The notes under the pieces: generated by a model
What the model was told of the DNA's origin: nothing
What the model saw: the letters and a program-made list of their open reading frames with translations, nothing else
Databases searched by the model: none
Position numbers and translations under genes: made by a program
Origin: Gigaspora rosea
Taxonomy: Eukaryota; Glomeromycota; Glomeromycetes; Diversisporales; Gigasporaceae
Assembly: GCA_003550325.1 (NCBI GenBank)
Contig: QKWP01000012.1
Location: 280,657 to 344,656, forward strand
Reading direction: 5' to 3'
Length of the DNA: 64,000 bases
Part shown: positions 1 to 11,245 of the stretch, piece by piece
Numbering within the stretch: position 1 is the stretch's first letter
Layout: the number at the start of each line of letters is the position of its first letter

Positions 1-58
1 AATATAAGCGAATATAAACGAATATAAGTGAATATGAGCGAATATAAAGAATATAATA
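1..58. repeat. Decamer tandem repeat
   Basis: About five imperfect copies of a 10-bp unit, AATATAAGCG, at the very edge of the window, so the array may continue upstream. No gene is seen in the following AT-rich DNA. A second short array (11-bp unit GCGAAAACTT plus one base, three copies) lies at 288-317. Confidence 0.7.
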
Positions 59-380
59 GTTTATTTTTTTTGTTTTCATTTTTTTAATTTTTTGGTTTCG
101 TTTTTTTGGATTTATTTTTTTTTGTCATTTTTTTATAATAATATATAATATATGTAATATTTAAAATATAATATATAAAAAAAAATAAAATTTTATATTA
201 AATAGCGAAAACTTGTGAATATTGTATATTTAATAAATTAAAATATTATATAATAATAATAAATAAAAAAAAATTTATAATTAAATTGCGAAAACTTGCG
301 AAAACTTGCGAAAACCTGTAAAATGTTTAAAAAGCATGATTATGTGAATATAATAATTATTAATTGATATTATATCAGAT

Positions 381-470
381 ATATATCGATATATATCGAT
401 TAATATCGATATATATCGATATATATCGATTAATATCGATATATATCAATTAATATCGATATATATCGAT
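381..470. repeat. Strict 10-bp array ATATATCGAT/TAATATCGAT
   Basis: Nine consecutive 10-bp units alternate between ATATATCGAT and TAATATCGAT with one substitution. The period stays exactly 10 bp. Similar degenerate TATCGAT runs continue to about 550 and recur at 43435-43515. Confidence 0.8.
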
Positions 471-589
471 TATTATTACTATCGATAGTAATCGGCAGGG
501 GTATGGGTATTGATATATATCCTACCAGTTAGTAATCGATATATATCTATATATAAAATTTGCTGATGAGTACAGCCAAATTAATTTTA

Positions 590-745
590 ATGATTAAATT
601 GTTTCAATAGTTGAATTAATTTTGACAGTTAATTTAATTTCAACTGTTGAATTAATTTTGACTATTAAATTAATTTCAACTGTTGAAAATAATTTCAGTT
701 TCAACAGTTGAATTTAATTTTCAACTGTTGAAATTTACAAAATTA
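590..745. repeat. Degenerate TTGAATTAATTTTGAC minisatellite
   Basis: Alternating blocks resembling TTAATTTCAACTGTTGAA and TTAATTTTGACAGTTAA recur several times, giving weak internal inverted symmetry. No coding signal; the reading frame through it is simply AT-rich. Confidence 0.55.
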
Positions 746-1119
746 AAATTTAATTTCACCACCATCTATATATACATATATAAATGTATTACTAATTTCA
801 ATAATTTAATAAAGAATCTAGACATGGTCGTGGTTGTAAAACCTAAAAAAAAAACTAGAAATATTTTGATTAAAAATATTTTTTGTTTATAAACCAAGTC
901 AATTAACATAGAAACATTTTGTGCAAACCAATTATTTTTAAAATGATCAAAATTTAAAATTTTTAAAAATTCAAATCAAATTAAATCCAAAATTTCAAAC
1001 TTCAATTAAATTTAAATTCTAAATTTCAAATCAGATCAAAATTCAAAATTTTAAATCAAATCAAATTAAATAAGCAAAATACTTAATTTGATTTGAATTA
1101 AGAAACCTAACTACAACTA

Positions 1120-1530
1120 ATTTAGGTTTAAAATTACAACTAATTCAGATTCGAAATTGTAATTAATTTGGATTCAAAATTGCAATTGATTTAATTTCAA
1201 AATTGCAATTAATTTTGGTTCACAATTGCAATTAATTCTGATCCATAATTCTAATCAAAAAATTGAAATTAATCTGGTTAAAATTGTGTTGATTTTTTGT
1301 CTAAAATTGCGGGCCCAAAACTGCAATTAATTCTGGTCCAAAATTGCATTATTTTAGGTTCAAAATTGCAACTAATTCAGGTTCAAAATTGCAAATAATC
1401 AGGTCCAAAATTGAAATTGATTCTGTAACTGGTACTGGTTCCAAATTATAACTAATCTTGGTCCAAAATTGCAACTAATTCTGGTCCAAATTGTAATTAA
1501 TTCTGATTTAAAATTGCAATTGATTCTATT
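1120..1530. repeat. ~24-bp minisatellite
   Basis: About 16 degenerate copies of a unit with the core AAAATTGCAATTAATTCTGG followed by TCC or TTC. Copies differ by several bases, so the array is old. The stretch 930-1100 before it is low-complexity AAATTCAAATCAAATT sequence. Confidence 0.75.
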
Positions 1531-1626
1531 AAATTAAAGTTGGAATCAAACAATTAAATAAATAGTATCAATCCAAAATAAGGAGCTGCCAATATTAGAA
1601 ATTTTATTAAAGAAAAGAATCAAATT

Positions 1627-1833
1627 GGTTAAGGGTGCTGACAGAAAAGAGCTCAATATAGCCCCCCTCCCGATTGCCTACCTGATGACCTTCCAGAACA
1701 ATGACAAGTTCTAAAATAATCATCGATATATATAATCTATTATTTTAAAACTTGTCATTGTTCTGGGGGCAATCGGGGAGGTCATCAGGGAGAGGGGCTA
1801 TATTGAACTCTTTTTTGTCAGTGCCCTTTAACC
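1627..1833. mobile_element. Hairpin (foldback) MITE
   Basis: Two ~94-bp arms face each other around a short AT loop at 1720-1740. The outer parts pair well (GGTTAAGGG to CCCTTTAACC; CTCAATATAGCCCC to GGGGCTATATTGA), as do the inner parts (AGAACAATGACAAGTT). In the middle of the arms two blocks, CCCGATTGCC and CCTGATGACC, occur in swapped order. Confidence 0.75.
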
Positions 1834-2875
1834 AGAATAGAATCAATAAGAATATACTCGTATTGCTCTGGAGTATTATTCTGAAGTATAAGCTGGAATA
1901 TAAACTAGAATATTATCTGTTTTATTCTGAAGTATAAACTGGAGTTTGCTCTGGAGTAATTAGATTGGTTTGGTTTTAAGTTAGTTCCACTGGTTTATAA
2001 CCCAACCCAACCCATTAACATCTCAAGAACATGCGTTATATGTGATGAAAAGCAACTTTTATATACCGATCATGCCGAAATTGCCTTAATCGAATCGGCC
2101 GAAACCGATTTTTATCAATTGTTCATATGGGCGAGTATCTCCAATTTCAGTGATTATGGGTGTTCTCAAGCAGCACACTCAATGTGATTTACTAGCGATT
2201 AAGATGGTGCACAACCATTATGGCGTTATTAATTAGACTATTTTTGAGAACCGACTGTATAGATGTTGAAGACCGATAGTACGGATGATAATATGATTGA
2301 AATATGCTCACATATCTTTCTCAATGTGATTAATTCATGATTGTGTTAGTGCTCAAGTACTGCGATTAATTAAAATATTGATCAAAATTAATGCTTGAAC
2401 AAACATCTTTATTATCATTTAGCGATTATTGCTTTACAAATCGAAATAAAAAAAAAATAATGAAAACGATTGATCAACGAAAGATAAAAGTAGTCTACGA
2501 CACTTTCAAATTCTTTTCTTCGCTTTCAGAATTTACTACAAACCAACAGAATACCAAACGAGCCTTATTTATCTGTGAAGGTTTTAGCATAAGTAACAAG
2601 GTAATAATTTGTCAACATTGGTGACGATTTTGAATATCCATAAATAATTAAAATGTAAAAAGAGCGTAGTACTTGAAAAATTATTTTTTTTTTTATTAAT
2701 CAATGAAAATTTTAAACCAATAAGCGCTACTTTATGAGAAAAAAAAGGACGTTTGGACTTCTATCTCTTGTTGATTGGGATGATAAACACCTTTGGTCGG
2801 TTAAACTAACTTCCACTAATATAATTTTTTTTCTAACGTATTAAACTTTCATCACTTGTTTATTCATTGGAATAA
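1834..2875. other. Region with no recognised gene
   Basis: A small ~25-bp repeat (CTGGAGTATT..TCTGAAGTATAA) covers 1868-1955. GCCGAAA/CGAATCGGC motifs near 2070-2110 recur at 11575-11710 and probably mark a dispersed repeat. A short open stretch from ATG 2459 ends at a possible donor, AACAAG|GTAATAA, near 2600. It resembles no family I know and I do not call it a gene. Confidence 0.4.
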
Positions 2876-2935
2876 TCAATAAGGTAGCTGCGCAACGTAG
2901 TTGCGCTAAAACCAGGAACGGGAAATTTCTTGTTG
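2876..2935. repeat. Dispersed repeat fragment (copy at 21537-21590)
   Basis: The stretch around AAGGTAGCTGCGCAACG followed by AACCAGGAACG recurs, diverged, at 21540-21585 in the same orientation. A related GCAGCTACCTTAT lies inverted at 12427. GC-rich by local standards; probably the end of a mobile element. Confidence 0.45.
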
Positions 2936-2982
2936 ATTGGTTATAATAGGTTTAGTTATATTAAAAATTATAAGCTATATAT

Positions 2983-3308
2983 GTACGTACGCATGTATAT
3001 ATGGTGCGAGAAATCTAAGCACCACAATTACACCTTATAGAGACAAAACATAATCAATGAAATTAAATACTTAAATTATTAGAGCCGATAATTTAATTTT
3101 AATGTGTAACTTGATTATAGGTCACAGATTACGAGATTACGCCAATTAGATATACATTAAAATTCATATTTCTTAAATTATCGACTTCAATAAAGCATTT
3201 GCATACACATTTTATTGTTGTTAATGATTTAGGATTTCAATGCATGAGTTTGTCTTTATAAGGTATGATCGTGATTCTTAGATTTCTTGCACCGTACGTG
3301 CGTACGTA
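2983..3308. mobile_element. Foldback MITE ~326 bp
   Basis: The ends TACGTACGCATG and CGTGCGTACGTA pair. Inward of them GAGAAATCTAAG pairs with CTTAGATTTCTT, and ACCTTATAGAGACAAA with TTTGTCTTTATAAGGT. Pairing continues to the centre (TTAAATTATC). Nearly the whole element is one imperfect hairpin. Confidence 0.7.
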
Positions 3309-3324
3309 AAATGAAAAATACTTC

Positions 3325-3795
3325 TGTAAGAAATTCAATTAAAAATCTTACAGACTTGTGGTGACACAGTAATAATCAAAATATATTAGTTTGTGCTGGT
3401 ATTATCATTGATGTCTAGAATAGTTTACTACATTTATTTAAAAAACTAACAGACTATTGCGTTGACAAATCGTACAATAGTTAAAGTTATGTTGGTTTAT
3501 ATTGGCATTATTGTTGATGTATATCGTAAAAAATTCATTTAAAAAACTTACCCGCTATTGTGATAATACACAATATGTAATTAAAGTTATGTTTTATTGT
3601 ATTATCGTTGGTGTCTGTCATAATTTACTTAGAAAATTCAACTAAAAATCTTAGGCTACTGCGGTACAAACAATATGTTAGTTTGTTGTATTTGTAATTT
3701 ACTGTAAAAAATTCAATTAAAAAATTACAGATTTGTAGTGACTCTTAGTATGTAGTTAAAGTCATGTTAGCTTTGTGTTTGCATTATCATAATGA
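3325..3795. repeat. ~102-bp satellite, about 4.5 copies
   Basis: Blocks beginning ATTCAATTAAAAATCTTAC recur near 3331, 3431, 3533, 3636 and 3709. Each is followed by a GACTATTG-like motif and then GTTAAAGTTATGTT. Copies are strongly diverged. It directly follows the foldback element. Confidence 0.65.
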
Positions 3796-4559
3796 TTACT
3801 GCACAACTTTTGAAAGCCATTTTTCCGAAGGAACATAATACCAGCTGGCATTATAGCTAGCACCAGCTAATTTTGTTGGTATATGCCCTTTCAGGAAAAT
3901 GATATCTTTTAGCAAAAAATTGATCGCTCAAATCTTTGACAATCAGTGATTATCATTTCATCAACCCAATAAAAAATTCTATGAAAAAAATGTAAATTTT
4001 GAATCAGGCAACCAATATTTATGCACAAAATCAAGTTTTACTATTATTTATTATAGCATCTGTAAATTATTATAGTTTTAGCCTTTTATTTTGCTTGCTA
4101 TATATATGAAAGATTGTGTAGTACTTATTATATTAAATTTTAGCAGAGAGACTTTGTTCACATGTACATACATTTCATAGACAAATTATAGAAAAGTTTA
4201 TTGCAATATAAAGTGTGATGAAAATTATATGTAAAAAATAAACAAAATTTGATGAATAAGTCATGTGGACTAATCAGATCTAAGATTTTGCAGACAAATA
4301 TCGCTTAAAACAGCCATATACTTTATAATTTCATCACTCTGTTCCTGATATAAACCAGATTGTATCCATGTGCGCATATATATAATGCCTTCTTTACTGA
4401 AACTTAAAAAAAAGTATATATGTTTTTATAATAAAATAATAATATTTTGAAAATATAATAAATATGCTTTTATATAAAAAAATATTTTAATAATATTTTT
4501 ATAATATATTAATAATATAATAAAAATTTTAAAAATAAAATAAAAATTTAAATCTGTTT

Positions 4560-4915
4560 TAAAAATATTATAAAATTATTATAAAAACATTATTATTATA
4601 TTTTAAAAATAGTTTAAAATAAGCTTTTTAAAAATGTTTTTAAAGCATTATTTTAATATTATCAAAATTATTATAAAAACATTATTATTATTATTTAAAA
4701 ATAACTTAAAATAAACTTTTAAAAATGTTTTTAATACATTATTAAAAATATTGTAAAAATATTATTATTATATTTTAAAAAAAAATTTAAATAATTTTTT
4801 TAAAATATTTTTAATACATTATTTTAATATTATTAAAAATATTATAAAAACATTATTATTATATTTTAAAAATATATTAAAATAAGTTTTTTAAAAATAT
4901 TTTTTAAACCAAAAT
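4560..4915. repeat. ~100-bp AT-only satellite
   Basis: Three to four copies of a unit containing TATAAAAACATTATTATTAT, then TTTTTAAAAATGTTTTTAA and ACATTATTTTAATATTATT. It lies in an almost pure A/T block, 4400-5300. At 4925-5010 the block holds a fragment of the abundant MITE family described at 22962 (core TATGAAACCATCC..TTTTAACAAAAAAT). Confidence 0.6.
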
Positions 4916-5614
4916 TATTTTTAAAAAATGCTTATATCTCGTAATTTTGCTTATGAAACCATCCTTCGTATTTTAACAAAAAATCTTTTTTGCAAGATTT
5001 TGGGGTAAACACATTTGTCTAAATCATTATATTATTGATTTGTTTTATTTATATTATATTTAATATTATAAAATATATTATAATATAATATATTTATATA
5101 ATATAAATATTTATATTATACTATAAATATGAAATTTATTTAGTTTAATAATGTTTTAAAAATGTTTTTATTAATATTACTAAAACAGTTTTAATATATA
5201 TTATTTATATTATTATTATTAACTTATAACTAGTAATTATAACGTTTTTTAAAATATAATAAAAACATAATTAATATATAATAATAATATTTTCAATTTT
5301 TTTATAGTTTCAGTGAAGTTACTACTTGCACCTCATTGCATATTTAAACTAGACAAAAAAATAAACAGTGTACAATTCTTAGCATAGTTCAGAACAAACC
5401 TGAAAACATTTGCAAAAATGAAAAAGAAAAGATCAACAGTCCTGCTGATCAACCAAAATTTTGTGAACTTATTTCATCAGTAAACCATACCCTTTGTAAA
5501 ACTCTGTTCCTGATATACAATTATTGATTAATTAGCCTATTTTTTTACTGATACAAATTTATCCTCAGATTCATTCCAACAGATTAATTAAGGTGCCTGA
5601 GAAAACCTATTTAT

Positions 5615-5800
5615 TGCAGTTTGCATAATTTTGTGATCTCTATAATTAATTTTTTTTTATGTTTAAATGATTGGTGATTGCTAAAGCCAGCCAATTTACC
5701 ATGAGTGTTAAGCTCAGGTTTATGATAAATTAGCCAGCTTTAGCAATCATGGTTACAATCATTTATTCAAGAAAAATTAATCATAAAATTATGAAAATGG
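5615..5800. mobile_element. Hairpin element
   Basis: GATTGCTAAAGCCAGCCAAT and ATTAGCCAGCTTTAGCAATC pair around a ~30-bp loop. The arms extend outward through AATGATTG/CAATCATT and ATTAATTTT/AAAATTAAT to about 5615 and 5800. Confidence 0.7.
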
Positions 5801-5821
5801 CTATAATATAAGTAATAAGGT

Positions 5822-6218
5822 TAAATAAAATTTGAGCCAATCATTTATGTGATATTGGATGATTATTGAAAATAAAAGATCAGAATTATAAGCTCAATTA
5901 TAAATTTCCTATAAATCACTTATGAATTTTTGTATGTATATAACTGGTCACTTATAAATTTTTTGTACATATGTACCTAATTACCTATACACTTATATGA
6001 TTTGATCACTTTGTTATTATTTAACAATCAGTAGTAATTAGGTAACGATCAGTTACAACAATTTATAAACAACAGGTTATATATATACAAAATTCATAAG
6101 TGATCCATAAGTGATTCATAAACAATTTATAATCAGACTGATCAAATAATCAATTACCAGTATTTTATTCTCAATAATCATGCAATATTACATAAATGAT
6201 AGACTTAAATTTTATTTA
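5822..6218. mobile_element. Foldback MITE ~397 bp
   Basis: The ends TAAATAAAATTTGAG and AAATTTTATTTA pair. Arms of nearly 200 bp follow, sharing ATCATTTATGT, ATGATTATTGA, ATCACTTATGAATTTT and AGGTACATATGT-like blocks in inverted order. A further inverted pair, CATAAATTCTGGA (6228) and TCCAGAATTTATGA (6328), encloses the DNA to its right, so nested palindromes span roughly 5555-6350. Confidence 0.7.
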
Positions 6219-6483
6219 CAGCTTTTTTCATAAATTCTGGAATGAATCAGTCGAGTATACTGTATTACTTATTGATTTCGACTTAGTAACTTATTAATTC
6301 AATCTTCAGCAATTTTCTCAGTTGCTCCAGAATTTATGAAACAGCCGTAACGTTATCATTCATGCTAAATAGTCACTGAAATTAGAGATTTTTGCCCATA
6401 TGTTACAAAAATCTGAGTCACCTGTGAAATTTACTGAATGATTTTTTGGCTACTCTGGTTAAGTTATTGATTTTGGCATGATC

Positions 6484-6536
6484 CATATAATAATAATAAC
6501 AACAACAACAACAACAACAACAATAATAATAATACA

Positions 6537-6581
<45 letters not shown>

Positions 6582-6629
6582 GCAACAACAACAACAACAA
6601 CAACAAAAATAATAATAATAATAATAATA
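6484..6629. repeat. (AAT/AAC)n microsatellite
   Basis: Long trinucleotide runs of AAT and AAC. The open frame on the reverse strand is poly-Leu/Cys/Tyr only because of this repeat. Similar AAT runs at 8116-8135, 8351-8410 and 8770-8786 flank neighbouring insertions. Confidence 0.9.
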
Positions 6630-6812
6630 CAGGTGACCCCGATAATATCAACCTATATTAATATCAACCTAAGCCACAAATCAAATTTTTACAAATTTTT
6701 ATATATCAAAATTCCCTCGTATATATCAACTTTAATATGAACTTTCGTTAATATCACTATCAACATAATTTTGAACATGTTCAAATGGGTTGATATTAAT
6801 GAAGATCACCTG
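6630..6812. mobile_element. Tc1/mariner-type MITE, 183 bp
   Basis: The ends CAGGTGACC..AATATCAACC and GGTTGATATTAAT..GATCACCTG are inverted repeats. The element is bounded by TA on both sides (6628-6629 and 6813-6814) and sits in an AAT microsatellite. TA duplication and a CAG-start terminus fit a Tc1/mariner-like transposase supplied in trans; no ORF inside. Confidence 0.7.
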
Positions 6813-6843
6813 TAATAATAATAATAATCATATTAACAAAAAA

Positions 6844-7866
6844 AAACTCTTTCTGACGATCACTTGTACAAATTTCCAAACAAAAGAAAAACAAAAATTT
6901 TTTTAGTAAAAGACGAAGCAGCTGCGTATAATACTGGTTTTTATAAAGGTCAATCTTTTCTTCTATTTGGGGGAATCCTTTATATATTCAACACGAAAGC
7001 CAGAAGCGTTGGTTGTGCAAGATAACTGGCAGTGGATGCCCTTGGTACAAGAAATTCTGGTGGAAGTTTCTTTCATCGATAAAGGTTTTCCAGTCTGGCT
7101 AGGCGGTGAACTAAAAAATGAGTTTTTCAATACTCTCTCTAAGGTTTTTTGGTTACAAGAACATATTCAACCATATACCCTCTACCATATTCTTGCTTGA
7201 AGCAGTTTTTCTGGAATTTTTGACAGAAAGTGGGAAATTCGGCATACCCTCTTCAAAAGATCGGCATTGTTGTTCCTATCCTAATCGGGAAGAAGGCATG
7301 CAAGTTGATAAACAGGAACGGACATGTAATGAGATGTGGCACAATTGAGTAGACAGATCTGCAGAACTAAATTCCAGAATGTTCTTTTGTTTCTTTTATG
7401 TACATATAATACTTTGGCAAGGCATTTCCTTGTGCAGTATTATATAATTTTTATAAATAGTCAGAATTGTTTCTTTCTTTCTTTTGTTTTTTCTTTTTCT
7501 GCTTCCACGTGTCAGGATTTGCTTCTTTTCTTTGTTTTTTCTTTTTTATATTGGGTTTTTCTTTTTGTGTAGTTCGTTTTCTTGGTAGTTTCTTTTTACT
7601 TTTCCCCTTTTCATTTGCTCTTTATGAAGAAGAAAGAATTTAAGGAAAGGAGTATGATTCTGACATGGCATTAGCAAACCGGTCAGTGATGTTTGGGAAT
7701 CAAGTCTCAACAAGCATTGGGACCCTGACGGAGACAAATTTGTAAAATGGCAGGTCGCACCTGGGTACTTTTGTATCAAGTGAGTCTTTATTTGGGTATA
7801 ATTTGGTATACTGTATACGTACTTCGGTACGAACACTAGTCACTAGGCATTTATGAATAAATAAAG
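6844..7866 (+). mobile_element. Retroposon-like repeat, copy 1
   Basis: Colinear with 44764-45736 plus 49309-49476. Both copies start at the same motif, AAACTCTTTC, and end in an A-rich tail (here GAATAAATAAA). Two conserved blocks could once have been coding, one with residues VQDNWQW..PLVQEILVEV. Frames are broken in both copies and no reverse transcriptase motif is visible. A shared 5' end with an A-rich 3' tail suggests a short non-LTR retroposon. 7380-7620 is T-rich and non-coding. Confidence 0.55.
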
Positions 7867-7869
7867 GCA

Positions 7870-8014
7870 GGATCATCCAATCAATTGGTTTTTATAACTC
7901 GGCCGGGTCAAAATTTGGAAACCTCAAAAAAAATTTTTTATAAGTTTTAATAACTAGTGGGATTTTAAAAAAATTTTATATAAATTTCATAAAATTTTAT
8001 ATATGAAATTTTTT

Positions 8015-8051
<37 letters not shown>

Positions 8052-8095
8052 GGCTGGCCAGGTCAGTTCAAAAGATACATGTTATGAAAACCAAT
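7870..8095. mobile_element. MITE with internal A28 run
   Basis: ATCAATTGGTTTTTATAAC at the left pairs with TATGAAAACCAATTAAT at the right. GGCCGGGTC and GGCCAGGTC lie just inside. A run of 28 A precedes the right arm. A related terminus, GACCCGGCCGATTATAAGAA, lies at 24546-24575. Confidence 0.5.
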
Positions 8096-8147
8096 TAATT
8101 AAATTTGTATAGCCTAATAATAATAATAATAATAGAACTAGACTAGA

Positions 8148-8341
8148 CAGTGCCCCATGCACATTGTGCCCCCTATTTTGATATCTCAAAATTTTACTAG
8201 ACTAACCCCTGTTGCACTTTTAACAAAAAATGATCCTCTCACAATTCTGTACTAATTTTGACCTAACCCTAACCCTAACACTAATTCTAGGTGGAATTAA
8301 TTATTAGCACATTAGAGGGCACAAAATGCACAGGGACACCA
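8148..8341. mobile_element. MITE with telomere-like centre
   Basis: CAGTGCCCCATGCACATTGT pairs imperfectly with the right end, ATGCACAGGGACACC, and with AGGGCACAA. The centre carries CCTAACCCTAACCCTAACA at 8264-8282, like a short interstitial TTAGGG tract. Flanked by AAT microsatellites. Confidence 0.6.
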
Positions 8342-8411
8342 TTTAGATTTTTCCATAATAATAATAATAATAATAATTATAATAATAATACAGTAATAAT
8401 AATAATAATAA

Positions 8412-8768
8412 CAGAGTATCCAGCTATTCATAGCATCTAAAGTAACGCTATTTCTAGCAAATTGTTAAATAGCTAGCTATATTGTTTTTTTTGCTAGGAT
8501 GCAAATTTTGCTATCAATACAATAATTATAAGACCTTTTCTTTTGTTTGTAAACAATTGGTAACTTTTGAATTTATCTGTGATAACCTTAATACAAGTCA
8601 GTTCATTTATGCTTTTTATAAATATAAGTGTTCGTTATTTTTTTAAAAAATAAACAATTACAAATTATATTGGAGTTCAAAAATTGAGAATGAGCCCGAT
8701 TCACGTAGATGATTGCTATTTTTGCTATTTTTGCTAGCTATTTCGACTATTAATAGCTGGACACTCTG
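8412..8768. mobile_element. hAT-like MITE, 357 bp
   Basis: The termini CAGAGTATCCAGCTATT and AATAGCTGGACACTCTG are inverted. The 8 bp on each side are identical (AATAATAA, 8404-8411 and 8769-8776), the duplication length of hAT transposons. Because the target is an AAT microsatellite the duplication is only supportive. GCTATTT motifs repeat subterminally. No ORF. Confidence 0.7.
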
Positions 8769-8790
8769 AATAATAATAATAATAATATGT

Positions 8791-8947
8791 CAGGGTGAAA
8801 CCCGCGCAGCTAGCTAGTAAAACCCGCTTTGATCATAGGGTTTGGGTGAAATCCGCGTTATAGTGTGTTTTATAGGTTAACGCGGATTTCACCCTCATGT
8901 GATCTGCATAGCGGATTTTACTAGCTAGCTGCGCGGGTTTCACCCTG
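8791..8947. mobile_element. Near-perfect hairpin element, 157 bp
   Basis: CAGGGTGAAACCCGCGCAGC pairs exactly with GCTGCGCGGGTTTCACCCTG at the other end. Inside, GGGTGAAATCCGCGTTA pairs with TAACGCGGATTTCACCC. Very little divergence between arms suggests a young insertion. hAT-like CAGGGTG terminus; no clean duplication seen. Confidence 0.8.
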
Positions 8948-9710
8948 TTGTATAATAATAGCTATTTTTGTATCATATCGTTATTTTACAATCATTATAA
9001 ACAATCTCTTATAAAAAAAGCTCTTGACTTTTATAGCAAATTTATTACACGAATAAATGCATGTATTAAAAAAAGATACTATATATATATAAAATATTAC
9101 TTGTTTTTAAGTATCCAAGTCGGTGTATAGCCCTCCAATTGTTACACGAATAATGGATCTTGTATTGTGATTCATACAAATGCCAGTTAGGTTTTTCATT
9201 TATTAAAGTTTTAAGATATTTTTATTTCATTCATGTTTAGTGAACGTGAAACGACAGAAATTTCAATCTATCCATATCTTTGAAAGTGCTTGAGAAACCC
9301 AACTTTTAGAAGACTTGCTGACACCTAAATGTTTGATAATTTCGAACTGATAGGCCTTCAAAGTTTTTTCATCGCGCGAAGATGCTTTGAAAGTATCATA
9401 TTTCTGTATTCAACCTACAGTTGTTAGGCGAACCTAGAGGTTTCGCCATTGGCGAAAGGCGAAACCTAGTTTCGGCTTTCACCAAAAAAAATTTTAAAAG
9501 ACGAAATGGAGAAACTGGCGTAAGGTGGCGAAACCAGCAAAAGGTGGCGAAACTGGCGAAAGGTTGCGAAACTGGCGAAAGATGGAAAACTATCAAAAGG
9601 TAACGAACTAAAGAAAGGTAATAAAGTGACAAAAGGCAGTAAAACTACCGTAAGGTGCTATATGGTAGATCCCTCTATGAGATCTACACTGTAAGCATTT
9701 ATATTCGGGT

Positions 9711-9833
9711 TAGAGATGGGCAAAGTTATTTAAATAATTCCTTAGTATGTTATTAGTTGTAAATATATTTTTTAGTAAATTGTCACAACTTTTACGTAAT
9801 AAGGTAATAAGTAAATTACCTTGCTCATCTCTA
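9711..9833. mobile_element. hAT-like MITE, 123 bp (TAGAGATGGGC end)
   Basis: The termini TAGAGATGGGCAAAG and CTTGCTCATCTCTA are inverted. The flanks ATTCGGGT (9703-9710) and ATCCGGGA (9834-9841) match at 6 of 8 positions, an aged duplication. The element sits in the left end of the TTTGCGCGGG-type MITE that follows. An isolated similar terminus, TTGCCCATCTCTAA, lies at 36556. Confidence 0.65.
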
Positions 9834-10206
9834 ATCCGGGAATAATTTATTTGCGCGGGAAATCCAAAAAAAGGAAATCCAATTTAGTAAATAAATTAAG
9901 TGCGTGGGATAAAAGGTTAGGGTTAGAGCCTTAAGGTTATAGGTTATTTGGTATATTGGTGCTTACTATATATAAAACTTCATTCGCGTCATTTTTAATT
10001 TGTGCACCAAGATCAATTTAAACATTAGTTTTTGTATATTTTCGCTTTTTTCTTCTTTTATGCGTTTGTCAGGCTGATCCGGAATAGTCAAAGTTACACT
10101 CTCCGATTGGCTATTTCCAATCCAGGAGTTTGTTTTACCCGCGCAAATAAGTGAATGCGGGTACAATCATGTCAAAGTTCAATGAATAGTATCTATCCCT
10201 GTACTT
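9834..10206 (+). mobile_element. MITE with TTTGCGCGGG ends, copy 1
   Basis: TTATTTGCGCGGGAAATCC at the left pairs with TTTTACCCGCGCAAATAAG at the right. The left end originally reached upstream of the 9711 insertion. It carries a telomere-like GGTTAGGGTTAG at 9917. The block GGTGCACCAAGATCAATTTA and the next ~150 bp match the reverse complement of 13046-13393. Confidence 0.65.
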
Positions 10207-10442
10207 TAGTACCTTGGAAAATACCCGGTACGGTCATCCTTTACACTGTTCGTTTTTACAAACTGCCTAAACATGCTAACTAACGCGTTCAAAAAGATCT
10301 AATTTCAGGGGTTAATTTTGATTAGTGAGCCTAAATTGGTAACTTCAAGCAAATGACAACATCAAGCGAAAATCAAATATTAACTTCAACTACGATATAT
10401 ATAAATTAAATAATAAATATTCATGAAAATTACTGCCATCTG

Positions 10443-10544
10443 GTCGCAAAATAACGCGCAGGAGCGTTATTTCGAATTTCGGCCCGAATTAAGCTTAATT
10501 TAGGCCAAATTTTGAAATAACTCTCCTGCGCGTTATTTCGCGAC
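10443..10544. mobile_element. 102-bp hairpin MITE
   Basis: Almost the whole sequence is one stem: GTCGCAAAATAACGCGCAGG pairs with CCTGCGCGTTATTTCGCGAC, continuing inward through GCGTTATTTC and GGCC. Only ~15 bp form the loop. No ORF; looks young. Confidence 0.75.
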
Positions 10545-10904
10545 TATACGGTATCTAATAAACTATTTATATGTAACACTACTAAAGCTTCTATATAATT
10601 TAAATCCAATGCTAATAATTTGTTTGTTATGCAAATAGTTTCTTCACAGCATATACGTAATTCTACTTTTTATTTTTTTCAGTCTGAATTTTACTATATT
10701 TGACCAATTAAAAGTTAATAATATAACAATTATTTCCCAACATTTAAAGTTAACTCTAAGATTAGATTAATAATGATATTATTCATAAGCTACTTAATAT
10801 CCATGCTATTTAAAGTTTTAAAAACAAATTTGTAAAAAAATCTTAACAACTTAACAATAAATATTGTTATTAATTATTTGAATAAAAAAATCTTAAACTT
10901 TTTA

Positions 10905-11245
10905 TATAAGAGTCACATGCAGTGCTCAATAGCCATACGCAAATAAATTCACTTCCAATTTTGGCTTATGTTGTTTCTTTATAAAAGCAACATGTGTGCT
11001 TAATAACTACATGCAAATATTTTCATTCACCAACATGGCTTAGGTACGTATGCATATTTCTTTAAATAAGTCATATGCTGTTTTTAATAGTCATATTTTA
11101 TTCACATGGCTTCTTTGCAATATGCTTTGTTTAATAGCCACATGCAAATATGCATTCTCCAACATGGCTTAGGTACATTTATTTATATGAGCACATACTA
11201 TACTGTGCATACGCAAATATTTTTATTCGCCAGCATGGTTCAGCC
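10905..11245. repeat. ~85-bp satellite inside element A
   Basis: About four to five degenerate copies of a unit containing AATAGCCACATGCAAATAT, then CACCAACATGGCTTAGGTAC and a TTTAAATAAGTCATATGCTG-like part. It abuts the right tandem arm of element A. Confidence 0.65.

Noticed and set aside
2391..2624. 77-codon forward frame ending near a GTAATA donor-like site
   Set aside because: No recognisable domain and no matching downstream exon found.
6418..6651. Reverse-strand poly-Leu/Cys/Tyr reading frame
   Set aside because: Produced entirely by the AAT/AAC microsatellite.
8264..8282. True chromosome end
   Set aside because: Only two to three telomere-like units, inside a MITE and with sequence on both sides.
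9396..9632. Arg/Phe-rich frames on both strands
   Set aside because: Created by the GGCGAAA tandem modules of element A.
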